Below, in pieces: positions 24,366 to 32,759 of a stretch of 64,000 nucleotides of DNA; the first letter of the stretch is position 1, and every line of letters begins with the position of its first letter. The notes beneath the pieces were generated by a model. The model searched no databases. It worked only from the letters and a program-made list of their open reading frames with translations, and was not told where the DNA came from. This stretch comes from Candidatus Rokuibacteriota bacterium (GTDB lineage Bacteria > Methylomirabilota > Methylomirabilia > Rokubacteriales > CSP1-6): positions 1 to 64,000 of the forward strand of contig QHRW01000113.1 of NCBI GenBank assembly GCA_003220265.1, written 5' to 3'. A program made the position numbers and the translations under genes.

Positions 24366-24915
24366 CCGGCTCGCGGGTCTCATCCGCGTGCGTGGCGTTG
24401 AGGAAGCGCATCCCCTGCACGATGTACTGCAGCCCCGAGTAGATCGTGAAGATCGCGGCCAGCCAGATGACGCCCCTGAGCCCGGCCGGCCAGCGATAGA
24501 ACGGCGCGAGCAGCCCCAGGAAGACCGTGACGACCTGGAAGAAGGTGGCCAGCTTGCCCGCGCGCGTCGGCCGCGGCGTGATGCGGCCGCCCGCCATGTG
24601 GATGGCGAGGGCGCCGATGACCAGGATCAGATCGCGGCTGATGACGACGGCGGCGATCCAGAACGGCAGCACCCTGAGCCACGTCAGCGTGACGAACGAC
24701 GACATCAGCAGGAGCTTGTCGGCCATGGGATCGAGGAACGCGCCGAGCCGGCTCTGGCTGCCGCGATGGCGGGCGACATAGCCGTCCAGGAGGTCGGTCA
24801 GCGCGGCGGCGAGAAAGACGGCCAGCGCCGGCCCACGCTGCTTGTAGACGAGCAGCGTGATGAAGACCGGAATCAGCAAAATGCGAAGAACGGTCAGCCA
24901 GTTCGCCAGTCCCAT
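24343..24915 (-). CDS. pgsA: CDP-diacylglycerol-glycerol-3-phosphate 3-phosphatidyltransferase
   Basis: 190 residues, multi-span membrane protein. The CDP-alcohol phosphotransferase motif DG-x2-AR-x8-G-x3-D-x3-D is seen in DGYVARHRGSQSRLGAFLDP, continuing MADK. It makes phosphatidylglycerol phosphate from CDP-diacylglycerol at the inner membrane. N-terminus NWLTVLRILLIP is typical of PgsA. Confidence 0.93.
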   Translation of the reverse strand: MGLANWLTVLRILLIPVFITLLVYKQRGPALAVFLAAALTDLLDGYVARHRGSQSRLGAFLDPMADKLLLMSSFVTLTWLRVLPFWIAAVVISRDLILVIGALAIHMAGGRITPRPTRAGKLATFFQVVTVFLGLLAPFYRWPAGLRGVIWLAAIFTIYSGLQYIVQGMRFLNATHADETREPDETRLFH

Positions 24916-24923
24916 GGAAGACG

Positions 24924-26213
24924 TTAGTCTAGCACCCGGTAGGCCGCCACGGAGCCCGCCCAGGCCTGCGGCATCTCGACGTCCACGACCACGTGTTGCG
25001 GCTCGTCCACCCGGGCCAGGACGCGCCCGCGCTCGTAGCAGAGCGCGAGCGCCGCGCCGTCGGCGTGCGGGATGCGCAGCGTGATCGCACCGCTCACCGG
25101 CAGCACGCGGTCGATGGCCTTGAGCAGGTCGGGCAGCCCCTGCCCCGTGACCGCCGAGATGGCCACGCCGTCCCGGCGCGCGGTGAGGGCCTCCAGCGCG
25201 GGACCGTGCTCCAGGCGGTCGATCTTGTTCAGCGCGAGCACCGTCGGACGGTGCACGACCTCCAGCTCGCCCAGGATGCGATCGACGGCGTCCATGTGCT
25301 CGTCCACGGCGGGATGGCTGGCGTCCACTACGTGCACGATGACGTCGGCGTCCTTGAGCTCCTCGAGTGTCGCCCGGAAGGCGGCGACCAGCTCGTGCGG
25401 CAGCTTGCGGATGAAGCCGACGGTGTCGGTGAGGATGAACGGCCGCGGCCCCTGCTCGACGAGGCGCGCGGCGGGATCGAGCGTGACGAAGAGCTGGTCG
25501 GCGGCCGTGAGGCGCGCGCCCGAGAGCCGGTTGAGCAGCGTCGTCTTGCCCGCGTTGGTGTAGCCGACGAGCGCGACGACGGGCACGCCCGCGCGCCGCC
25601 GGCCCTGGCGCTGCAGGCGCCGGTGCGACTGCACGTGCTCGAGCTCGCGCCGCAATTGCATCACGCGCCGGCGAATCACGCGGCGGTCGGACTCGAGCTG
25701 CGTCTCACCGGGGCCGCGCGTGCCGATGCCGCCGCCGAGGCGCTCGAGGTGGCTCCACTGGCCCACCAGGCGCGGCAGCAGATACGTGAGCTGGGCCAGC
25801 TCGACCTGGAGCTTGCCCTCGGCCGTGCGCGCGCGCTGCGCGAAGATGTCGAGGATCAGCGCGGTGCGGTCGATCACCTTGATGCCGAGCGTCTCGGAGA
25901 TATTGCGCTCCTGGATGGGCGAGAGCGGATCGTCGGAGATGAAGAGGTTGCCGCCCACCGCGCGCGCGGCCTCGCCGACCTCCTCCACCTTGCCGCTGCC
26001 GAAGTAGAGCGCCGGGCTCGGCGAGCCGCGCTCCTGGATCACGCGATGCACGACGGTGGCGCCGGCCGCGGCGGCGAGACCGGCCAGCTCCTCGAGCGAC
26101 TCCTCGACTTCCCAGCGCTGCTGCCTGGGCAACCGCACGGCGGCGATCACCGCGCGCTCCGGCCCCCGCCGCGTGCCATGGCCGTTCCTTCCATTCCGTC
26201 GCGGTCGACTCAC
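24924..26213 (-). CDS. hflX: Ribosome-associated GTPase HflX
   Basis: 429 residues from GTG 26213 in a GTGA overlap with miaA. The HflX N-terminal domain has the characteristic LERLGGGIGTRGPGETQLE, followed by a coiled helix (RRRVMQLRRELEHVQSHRR). The G domain has VALVGYTNAGKTTLLNRL, DTVGFIRKLPHELVAAF and NKID. It splits stalled ribosomes after stress. It follows miaA as in many bacteria, though hfq is absent between them. Confidence 0.95.
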   Translation of the reverse strand: MSRPRRNGRNGHGTRRGPERAVIAAVRLPRQQRWEVEESLEELAGLAAAAGATVVHRVIQERGSPSPALYFGSGKVEEVGEAARAVGGNLFISDDPLSPIQERNISETLGIKVIDRTALILDIFAQRARTAEGKLQVELAQLTYLLPRLVGQWSHLERLGGGIGTRGPGETQLESDRRVIRRRVMQLRRELEHVQSHRRLQRQGRRRAGVPVVALVGYTNAGKTTLLNRLSGARLTAADQLFVTLDPAARLVEQGPRPFILTDTVGFIRKLPHELVAAFRATLEELKDADVIVHVVDASHPAVDEHMDAVDRILGELEVVHRPTVLALNKIDRLEHGPALEALTARRDGVAISAVTGQGLPDLLKAIDRVLPVSGAITLRIPHADGAALALCYERGRVLARVDEPQHVVVDVEMPQAWAGSVAAYRVLD

Positions 26214-27157
26214 TCGATAACGCCCTCCCTCGTCAGCATCGTCTCGATCTGCGCCGCCACGCCCTCGGCGTCGCCGGCGGCCGCCACGTCGAGCCAGCGC
26301 ACGTCCGGCTCGCGCGCGAACCAGGTGACCTGGCGCTTGGCGTAGCGCACGGTGTCCCGCTGCATCAGCGCAAGCGCGCGCACCGAGTCCATCCGGCCGA
26401 ATGCGACCTGCGCGAACTGCCGGTAACCGATGCCCTGCATGGCCGGCATGCCGGGATCGTACCCCTGGGCCAGGAGGCTGCGCACCTCGTCGAGCAGCCC
26501 TGCCTCCACCATCCCCGCGGCGCGCGCGATGAGCCCGCGGGCCAGCGCGCCACGCTCCCGCCCGAGCCCGACGTACATCACGCGCCACGGGCTCTCGCTG
26601 CCGCGCCAGCGCACCAGCGCCTCGCCGACGGCGCTGCCGGCCCGCAGGCGCTCCAGCGCGCGCACCACGCGGATCTCGTCGTTGGGATGCAGTCGGCGGG
26701 CCAGCACGGGCTCCACCGCCTCGAGGCGTGCGTGGAGGGCCGCCCGCCCCTCGCGGGCCGCGATGCCGGCCAGCTCGTGGCGGAACGCGGGGTCGGCGGG
26801 CGGCGCCGGGTCGAGCCCGCGCAACAGCGCGCGGATGTAGAGGCCCGTGCCGCCGACGATCACCGGCAGACGCCGGCGCTCGCGCACCGTGTCGATGGCG
26901 CGCTCGGCGTCGGCGCGAAAGCGCGCGGCGTGGTAACGATCGCCGGGGTCCACGACGTCGATCAGATGGTGGGTGACGGCGGCCTGTTCCTCGGCGGTCG
27001 GCTTGCCGGTCGCGAGGTCCATGCCGCGATAGACCTGGCGCGAGTCGGCGCTGATCACCTCGAGGGGCACGCGACGCGCCAGCGCCACGGCCGCCGCCGT
27101 CTTGCCCACGCCCGTCGGCCCCGCGATCACCAATAGGGGCGGCTTCGCGTCACGCAT
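26210..27157 (-). CDS. miaA: tRNA dimethylallyltransferase
   Basis: 315 residues; ATG 27157 overlaps the mutL stop by 8 nt. P-loop AGPTGVGKTAAAVALA, then SADSRQVYRGMDLATGKP and GGTGLYIRALLRGLDP, are diagnostic. It adds the dimethylallyl group to A37 of tRNAs reading UNN codons. Transcribed between mutL and hflX. Confidence 0.96.
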   Translation of the reverse strand: MRDAKPPLLVIAGPTGVGKTAAAVALARRVPLEVISADSRQVYRGMDLATGKPTAEEQAAVTHHLIDVVDPGDRYHAARFRADAERAIDTVRERRRLPVIVGGTGLYIRALLRGLDPAPPADPAFRHELAGIAAREGRAALHARLEAVEPVLARRLHPNDEIRVVRALERLRAGSAVGEALVRWRGSESPWRVMYVGLGRERGALARGLIARAAGMVEAGLLDEVRSLLAQGYDPGMPAMQGIGYRQFAQVAFGRMDSVRALALMQRDTVRYAKRQVTWFAREPDVRWLDVAAAGDAEGVAAQIETMLTREGVIE

Positions 27158-29072
27158 CGTCTGAAGTGTACCCCCGCCAGGATTCATCTCGGGCTCGCCT
27201 GGCGGCTGCGGCTCGCATGATTCTCGCAGGCTCGCCTCGCCTGGCGGCTGCGGCTCGCATGACTCTCGCAGGCTCGCCTCGCCTGGCGGCTGCGGCTCGC
27301 ATGATTCTCGCAGGCTCGCCTCGCCTGGCGGCTGCGGCTCGCATGATTCTCGCAGGCTCGCCTCGCCTGGCGGCTGCGGCTCGCATGATTCTCGCAGGCT
27401 CGCCTCGCCTGGCGGCTGCGGCTCGCATTACCACGTGGCTGACGATGGGGCGGCCGTGGGGGCAGAAGTAGGGTGTCTCGGTCAGTTCGAGGTCGGCGAC
27501 CAGGCGTTCCATTTCCTCGGGGGCCAGCGGCGTGTTGGCTTTCACGGCGGCGCGGCAGGCGACGAAGGCCAGCGCGCGATCGAGGGTGGGCTCGCCGGCT
27601 TTCGGATCGCCTAGCTCCTCCAGGACGGCTTCGACGAGCCGCTTGGGCTCGTCCCCCTTGAGCAGCGTGGGCACTGCGCGCAGCACGACCGCGTCGGCGC
27701 CGAACTCCTCGAAGGCGAAGCCCAGGCGCTCGAGCGGCGCGCGCCAGCGTCCGAGCAGCGCGCGCGCGGCGGGCCCGAGGTCGAGCGTCTCGGGAAAGAG
27801 CAGCGCCTGCGACGCGAGCGGCTGCGCGTCGAGCTGGGCGCGCACCTGCTCGAAGACGACCCGCTCGTGCACGACGTGCTGGTCGAGGAAGAAGACCTCG
27901 TCGTCGGTCGTGGCCACGATGAACGTCTCCTGCACCTGGCCGAGCACGCGCCCGAACCGCGCGGCCGTGTAGGGCGCGGGCGCTTCCTGGAAGAGCGCCG
28001 CCTGTTCACTCGGCGGGGCGCCGGGGGCCAGCGCCTCGGCAACGGCCGCCGGCCCCGTCGGCGCCGCGCCGAGCGACGGCACCACGCCGGGCCGGCGCAG
28101 CGCCTCGTGCAGGGCCGCCACCAGCATCTCCTGCACGAGGCGCGGCTGCCGGAAGCGGACCCAGGCCTTGGTGGGATGAACGTTCACGTCGACGTCGTAG
28201 GGCGCCAGCGTCACCGCCAGCACGACGAGCGGGAAGCGATCGCGCGGCAGCAGCGGCCGGTACGCGGCGAGCACCGCCTGGAGCAGCGCCGGGTCGCGCA
28301 CGGGCCGCCCGTTGACGATGAGCACGACGTCGTCGCGGCTGCCGCGCGTGACGTCGGGCGGGCTGGCCCAGCCCGCCACGCGCACGCCGTGCTCGGCGCG
28401 GTCCACGGCCAGCAAGCGCTCGGTCGTCTCCCAGCCCCACAGCGCGCCGATGCGCTGGCGCAGATCCGCCGCAGCCGGCGCCGTCAGCACGGCGCGGCCG
28501 CCGTTGGTGACGCGGAACTGCGTGGCCGGGTGCGCGAGCGCAAGCTGCGCGATCGTGCGCAGGCTGGCCGAGAGCTCGGTAACGGGCGCCTTGAGGAATT
28601 TCAGCCGCGCGGGCGTGTTGAAGAAGAGATCGTGGATCTCCACCGTCGTGCCCGGCTCGCCGGGGACGCCGAGACGCTGGCTGATTGCGCCGCCCTCGCC
28701 GCCGAGCCGCAAGCCCTCGGCGGCGCCGCGCGCGCGGCTGGTGACGGTGAAGCGCGAGACCGCGCAGATCGCAGCCAGCGCCTCGCCGCGGAAGCCGAGG
28801 GTGGCGATGGCGTCCAGGTCCTCGTCGCGCGCCAGCTTGGAGGTCGCATGGCGCTCGAGGGCCAGCGGCAGCTCCTCGGCCGTTATGCCGTGGCCGTCGT
28901 CGGTCACGCGCAGCAGGGCGGCGCCGCCGTCGCGCAGGTCGACGCTGATCGTACGCGCGCCCGCATCCAGCGCGTTCTCCACCAGCTCCTTCACCGCGGA
29001 CGCCGGCCGCTCGACGACCTCGCCCGCCGCGATCTTGTTGACCAGAGAGTCAGGAAGCCGACGAATCTTCAT
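27150..29072 (-). CDS. mutL: DNA mismatch repair endonuclease MutL with tandem-repeat tail
   Basis: 640 residues. The GHKL ATPase has ENALDAGARTIS, DDGHGI and GFRGEAL. The linker and C-terminal nuclease domain carry DQHVVHERVVFE (DQHA-x2-E-x4-E type, Val for Ala), ACRAAVKA and CPHGRP, so the protein should be a nicking endonuclease. Directly after CPHGRPIVSHVV the normal end is replaced by five and a half copies of MRAAAARRGEPARI encoded by a 42-bp tandem repeat. The start overlaps mutS by 23 nt. The tail is very basic and may be disordered. Confidence 0.95.
   Translation of the reverse strand: MKIRRLPDSLVNKIAAGEVVERPASAVKELVENALDAGARTISVDLRDGGAALLRVTDDGHGITAEELPLALERHATSKLARDEDLDAIATLGFRGEALAAICAVSRFTVTSRARGAAEGLRLGGEGGAISQRLGVPGEPGTTVEIHDLFFNTPARLKFLKAPVTELSASLRTIAQLALAHPATQFRVTNGGRAVLTAPAAADLRQRIGALWGWETTERLLAVDRAEHGVRVAGWASPPDVTRGSRDDVVLIVNGRPVRDPALLQAVLAAYRPLLPRDRFPLVVLAVTLAPYDVDVNVHPTKAWVRFRQPRLVQEMLVAALHEALRRPGVVPSLGAAPTGPAAVAEALAPGAPPSEQAALFQEAPAPYTAARFGRVLGQVQETFIVATTDDEVFFLDQHVVHERVVFEQVRAQLDAQPLASQALLFPETLDLGPAARALLGRWRAPLERLGFAFEEFGADAVVLRAVPTLLKGDEPKRLVEAVLEELGDPKAGEPTLDRALAFVACRAAVKANTPLAPEEMERLVADLELTETPYFCPHGRPIVSHVVMRAAAARRGEPARIMRAAAARRGEPARIMRAAAARRGEPARIMRAAAARRGEPARVMRAAAARRGEPARIMRAAAARRARDESWRGYTSDDA
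27195..27428 (-). repeat. 42-bp tandem repeat (5 full units plus 24 bp) at the 3' end of mutL
   Basis: Five contiguous units (27219-27428) and a partial sixth (27195-27218), almost identical at base level. Each encodes 14 residues, so copy-number change never shifts the mutL frame. The units have no spacers. Confidence 0.95.
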
Positions 29073-31698
29073 CGCGTTCCGAGCGCGGGCTTTGCCCGCG
29101 CAATCCTGTCCTGGGGGAGGCTCGGAGGGGGCCGTCGAGGCCCCCTTCGACTTTCTGTTGCCACTTGGCGAGCAAGTTCAGCGCCTCGATCGGCGTCAGG
29201 TGGGCGAGGTCGATCGCGGCCAGCTCTTCAGCGAGCGGCGAAGCGGCCGGCGCGAAGAGGCCGAGCTGCACCGCGTCGGTGGCGTCGGTGGTCGCCTGGC
29301 CCTCGTCCTCGAAGCGCGCCAGCAGCGCCTTGGCCCGCGCGATCACGGGCGTGGGCAGGCCGGCCAGTCGCGCCACCTGGATGCCGTACGAGCGGTCGGT
29401 GCCGCCCGCCTGCACCTTGTGGAGGAACACGATCTCGTCGTTCCACTCGCGCACCGCCACGTGGAAGTTGCGCACCCCGCCCAGCCGGCCGGCGAGCTGC
29501 GTCAGCTCGTGGAAGTGCGTCGCGAAGAGCACCTTCGGCTTCACCGCGCGATCGTGCAGCTCTTCGACCACGGCCCACGCGATGGCCAGCCCGTCGAAGG
29601 TGGACGTGCCGCGGCCCACCTCGTCCAGGAGCACCAGGCTGCGCGGGGTGAGGTTGGTCACGATGGACGCGGTCTCGACCATCTCGACGAGGAAGGTGGA
29701 CTGGCCGCGCGCGAGGTTGTCCTGGGCGCCCACGCGCGTGAACACGCGATCGACCAGGCCGATCCGTGCCGAGCGCGCCGGCACGAAGGCCCCCATCTGC
29801 GCGAGCACGACGATGTGGCCGATCTGGCGCAGGTAGACCGACTTGCCCGCCATGTTGGGGCCGGTCAGGATGATCACGCGCGCCTCGCCGTCGAGCGCGA
29901 GGTCGTTGGGAGTCACCGGCAGCCCCGAGCGGGCCTCCAGCACGGGATGGCGTCCTTCCACGATCTCGAGCACGCCGCTGTCGTCGACGACGGGCCGCAC
30001 GTGGCCGCGCGCGTGGGCCACCTCCGCGAGCGCGGCCGCCACGTCGAGGAAGGCGAGCGCGCGGGCCGTGCCGAGCAGGTCGGCCGCGCGCGCGGCGACG
30101 CGGCCCCGCAGCTCGTCGAAGAGCGCGTACTCGAGCTTGTGCCGCCGCTCGTCGGCGCCCAGCGCCGTGGCCTCGTACTCCTTCAGCTCGGGCGTCACGT
30201 AGCGCTCGGCGCCCGTCAGCGTCTGGCGGCGGATGTACTCCGCCGGGGCCTTGGCCGCCTGGGCGTGCGTGATCTCGATGCCGTAGCCGAAGACGCGATT
30301 GAAGCGGACGCGCAGCGTGGAGATCCCGGTGCGCGCGCGCTCGCGCTCCTCGAGTCCGGCGATCCATCTCCGCGCCTCGGTGGCGTCGCTCACGATGGCG
30401 TCGAGCGCCTCGCTCCAGCCCGCGCGGATGATTCCTCCGTCGGTCAGCGTCGCGGGCGGCTCGTCGACCAGCGCCGCCTGCAGCGTCTCGCGCAGATCGG
30501 CCAGGTCGGCCAGCGCCTCGCGCGCCTCGCTCAGCAGCGGGACGCCGAGCTTCGCGCTCGCCTCGCGGACCGCCTCGAGCGGCGCCAGGCAGCCGCGCAG
30601 CCCGACGAGGTCGCGCGCGTGGGCGACGCCGAGCGTGGCGCGGCTGGTGAGACGCGCGAGATCGCCGACGGGCTTGAGCAGCCGCCGCAGCGCGGCGCGC
30701 GTGTCGGGCGCCTCGATCAGCGCGGCCACGGCGTCCTGGCGCGCGGCGACGGCGGCGCGGTCGAGCAGCGGCTGCAGGAGCCACTGGCGCAGCAGGCGCG
30801 CGCCCATCGGCGTGACCGTCTCGTCGAGCACGCCGAAGAGCGAGTTGCGCGCGCGGCCGTCGCTGGCCTCCAGAAGCTCCAGCGTACGCACGGCGGTCTC
30901 GTCGAGCGTCATGCAGTCGGCGGGGCGCAGCCGCTGCAGCCGCACCAGGTGGCCGAGCCGGTCGCCCTGCGTGGCGCGCACGTATGCCAGCGCGGCGGCA
31001 CCGGCGGCGAGGCCGGCGCCGAGGTCGCCCACACCGAAGGCGTCCAGCGACGTCACGCCGAAGTGCGCGGCGAGATCGGCCGCGGCACGGCGGGCGTTCC
31101 AGAGCGCCGGATCGGCGAAGGTGAGCGCCGTGCCGGTGGCCTGCAGGCGCGCCACGAGGTCGCCGCCGGTGCGCTGCGTTTCGGGCAGCAGCACCTCGGC
31201 CGGCCGCCGCAGCAGCGCGGCCGCCAGCACCGCGTCCTCGCCGGGGCCGTCCTCGCCCACCCAGAAGTCGCCGGTGGAGACGTCGAGCAGCGCCACGCCG
31301 GTGGCGGAGCCGCTCCCCCCCAGCGCCATCAGGAAGTTGTTGGCGGCGCCCGTGAGATAGGCCGTGTCGGTCAGCGTGCCCGGCGTGACGACGCGGACGA
31401 CGTCGCGCCGCAGGAGCTTGCGCCCGGCGCCGGGGGCCTCCATCTGCTCGCAGATGGCGATCTTCTGGCCCGCGTGGACGAGCCGGGCGATGTAGCCGTC
31501 GGCCGAGTGGTGCGGGATGCCGGCCATCGGCACGCTCTGCCGCGAGGTGAGCGTGATCTGCAGCAGGCGGGCCCCCAGCTCGGCGTCCTCGGCGAAGAAC
31601 TCGTAGAAATCCCCGAGCCGGAAGAGCAGCAGGTGGTCCGGGTACCGGCGCTTCAGCTCCCGGTACTGCACCATCATCGGTGTCGCCGCCTCAGCCAC
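29050..31698 (-). CDS. mutS: DNA mismatch repair protein MutS
   Basis: 882 residues from GTG 31698. The mismatch-reading domain has LFRLGDFYEFFAEDA (the Phe-x-Glu wedge). The ATPase has TGPNMAGKSVYLRQ, LVLLDEVGRGTSTFDG and ATHFHEL. The family normally ends near LLAKWQQKVEGG; here about 30 extra residues (RASPRTGLRGQSPRSERD) are coded by an intergenic-type hairpin repeat, and the frame overlaps mutL by 23 nt. It recognises mismatches and recruits MutL, which follows it in the operon. Confidence 0.96.
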   Translation of the reverse strand: MAEAATPMMVQYRELKRRYPDHLLLFRLGDFYEFFAEDAELGARLLQITLTSRQSVPMAGIPHHSADGYIARLVHAGQKIAICEQMEAPGAGRKLLRRDVVRVVTPGTLTDTAYLTGAANNFLMALGGSGSATGVALLDVSTGDFWVGEDGPGEDAVLAAALLRRPAEVLLPETQRTGGDLVARLQATGTALTFADPALWNARRAAADLAAHFGVTSLDAFGVGDLGAGLAAGAAALAYVRATQGDRLGHLVRLQRLRPADCMTLDETAVRTLELLEASDGRARNSLFGVLDETVTPMGARLLRQWLLQPLLDRAAVAARQDAVAALIEAPDTRAALRRLLKPVGDLARLTSRATLGVAHARDLVGLRGCLAPLEAVREASAKLGVPLLSEAREALADLADLRETLQAALVDEPPATLTDGGIIRAGWSEALDAIVSDATEARRWIAGLEERERARTGISTLRVRFNRVFGYGIEITHAQAAKAPAEYIRRQTLTGAERYVTPELKEYEATALGADERRHKLEYALFDELRGRVAARAADLLGTARALAFLDVAAALAEVAHARGHVRPVVDDSGVLEIVEGRHPVLEARSGLPVTPNDLALDGEARVIILTGPNMAGKSVYLRQIGHIVVLAQMGAFVPARSARIGLVDRVFTRVGAQDNLARGQSTFLVEMVETASIVTNLTPRSLVLLDEVGRGTSTFDGLAIAWAVVEELHDRAVKPKVLFATHFHELTQLAGRLGGVRNFHVAVREWNDEIVFLHKVQAGGTDRSYGIQVARLAGLPTPVIARAKALLARFEDEGQATTDATDAVQLGLFAPAASPLAEELAAIDLAHLTPIEALNLLAKWQQKVEGGLDGPLRASPRTGLRGQSPRSERDEDSSAS
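29073..29112 (-). repeat. Dispersed hairpin repeat, copy at the mutS/mutL junction
   Basis: Second copy of the element at 18439-18478, with compensatory stem changes. It lies inside the 3' coding end of mutS and immediately before the mutL start codon. A second hairpin, GGGGGCC-GTCGA-GGCCCCC (29127-29145), lies next to it within mutS. Confidence 0.6.
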
Positions 31699-32173
31699 CC
31701 AGCCGTCCCTTGAGTCGCTCCCAGGTGGTCGCCAGCGTCTCGGGCAGCACGCGCGTGTCGCCGAGGACGCTGACGAAGTTCGAATCGCCGTTCCAGCGGG
31801 GCACCACGTGGACGTGCAGGTGGTCCTCGATGCCGGCGCCGGCCGCGCGGCCCTGGTTCATCCCCACGTTGAAGCCCTCGGCGCGATATTCCACGCTGAG
31901 CGCGCCGACGGCGCGCTGCACGAGCCGCATCATGTCGGTGAGCTCGACCGGCTCGGCCGCGGTCAGCGCGCCCAGGTGGCGGTTGACCACCGCCATCACG
32001 TGGCCGGAGGCGTAGGGATAGGCGTTGAGGATCAGAAACGCGTGCTCGGTGCGCTCGAGGACGAGATCCTTGCGGTCGTCGCGATGGTCACGCGCATTAC
32101 AGAAGACACAGCCGGCCGGAGCCTTCGTCGCACCGATCCAGGCCATGCGCCACGGCGCCCACAGGCGCCTCAC
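31691..32173 (-). CDS. HIT-family nucleotide phosphoryl hydrolase/transferase
   Basis: 160 residues from GTG 32173. A CVFC zinc knuckle near the N-terminus is followed by LILNAYPYASGHVMAVV and the histidine triad HLHVHVVPRW. The triad His hydrolyses nucleotidyl phosphoramidates or dinucleotides (AP4A-phosphorylase branch). It overlaps mutS by 8 nt. Exact substrate not predictable. Confidence 0.92.
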   Translation of the reverse strand: MRRLWAPWRMAWIGATKAPAGCVFCNARDHRDDRKDLVLERTEHAFLILNAYPYASGHVMAVVNRHLGALTAAEPVELTDMMRLVQRAVGALSVEYRAEGFNVGMNQGRAAGAGIEDHLHVHVVPRWNGDSNFVSVLGDTRVLPETLATTWERLKGRLGG

Positions 32174-32189
32174 TGCCCCGAACGAACCC

Positions 32190-32465
32190 TCACGTGTTGA
32201 CGAGCTCGCGCAGCCGCTTGCCGACCTTGAAGAAGGGCACGCGCTTCTGGGGGACGTCGACGGCGCTCCCGGTCTTGGGATTGCGGCCTTTTCGCGAGTT
32301 GCGGTGGCGGATCCGGAAGCTTCCGAATCCCCGCAGCTCCACCTTGTCCCCCTTGGCGAGAGCGTCGGTGATGTTGTCGAAGACCGTGTTGACGATGGTT
32401 TCCGTCTCCTTCTTCGTCAGATTGGAGATCTTGGAAACCTCGTCGATCAGCTCCGCTTTCGTCAT
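32190..32465 (-). CDS. ihfB: HU/IHF-family DNA-bending protein, probable IHF beta
   Basis: 91 residues from ATG 32465. MTKAELIDEVSKISNLTKKE, VELRGFGSFRIRHRNSRKGR and NPKTGSAVDVP give the complete IHF/HU fold with DNA arms. The rpsA-sppA-ihfB order supports beta. A candidate promoter lies about 75 bases upstream, so this gene may start its own transcript. Confidence 0.9.
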   Translation of the reverse strand: MTKAELIDEVSKISNLTKKETETIVNTVFDNITDALAKGDKVELRGFGSFRIRHRNSRKGRNPKTGSAVDVPQKRVPFFKVGKRLRELVNT

Positions 32466-32539
32466 CGTCTCCACCCTCGGCGCGTCACGCGTTGAGCAGC
32501 CCCTGCGGCTTACCCTCGGCGAGCATCAAACCAAAGGGC

Positions 32540-32569
32540 ACGCTAGCACGCCCTTTTCGAGAATGTCAA
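32540..32569 (-). promoter_or_regulatory. Sigma-70 type promoter upstream of ihfB
   Basis: On the minus strand TTGACA (32569-32564), an 18-base spacer, TAGCGT (32545-32540). The -35 is perfect, the -10 weak. Confidence 0.45.
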
Positions 32570-32725
32570 CGGGAATGAGGGGTTAGACCGCACCCAACAG
32601 AGAGGGCTGCCGAATGCCCAAGCGACCAGCCCAGAGGAGACGACCGAGAGCAGACGACCGAGAGGAGACAAGGGGTAGAGGGCCGACCCGGCTTCGCCGG
32701 GCCGGCCCGAACGATTGGGGGGGTT

Positions 32726-32750
32726 TGGGGGGCCATCTCTGGGCCCCCCA
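32726..32750 (-). terminator. Hairpin after sppA, G/C-tract family
   Basis: TGGGGGGCC (32726-32734) pairs with GGCCCCCCA (32742-32750) around seven bases, about 10 bases past the sppA stop. A further tract of seven G (32717-32723) adjoins it. It may end the rpsA-sppA transcript. Same layout as the hairpins at 36728, 42470 and 46591. Confidence 0.5.
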
Positions 32751-32759
32751 TGTAGTCAA

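Larger units (their letters stand above)
32466..32759. other. 294-base intergenic stretch: promoter, unassigned DNA and hairpin
   Basis: The half nearest ihfB holds a sigma-70-like promoter (32540-32569). The half nearest sppA holds a GC-rich palindrome around 32690-32705 (CCGGCTTCGCCGG) and the hairpin at 32726-32750. The middle part (about 32575-32685) shows repeated AGCGACC/GAGACGACC-like text but no gene I can support. Confidence 0.5.

Noticed and set aside
27195-27428. CRISPR-like array
   Set aside because: Units are contiguous with no spacers and keep the mutL reading frame, so it is a tandem repeat, not CRISPR.
27166-27471. Plus-strand frame coding ILAGSPRLAAAARM repeats
   Set aside because: It is simply the complement of the 42-bp tandem repeat inside mutL; no independent coding evidence.
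28312-31713. Very long plus-strand open frame opposite mutL and mutS
   Set aside because: It is antisense to two certain genes, very rich in Arg/Ala/Ser/His, without motifs or ribosome site; a GC-codon shadow.
32726-32750. Firm rho-independent terminator call
   Set aside because: The stem is strong but no U-run follows; listed only as a probable hairpin terminator with moderate confidence.
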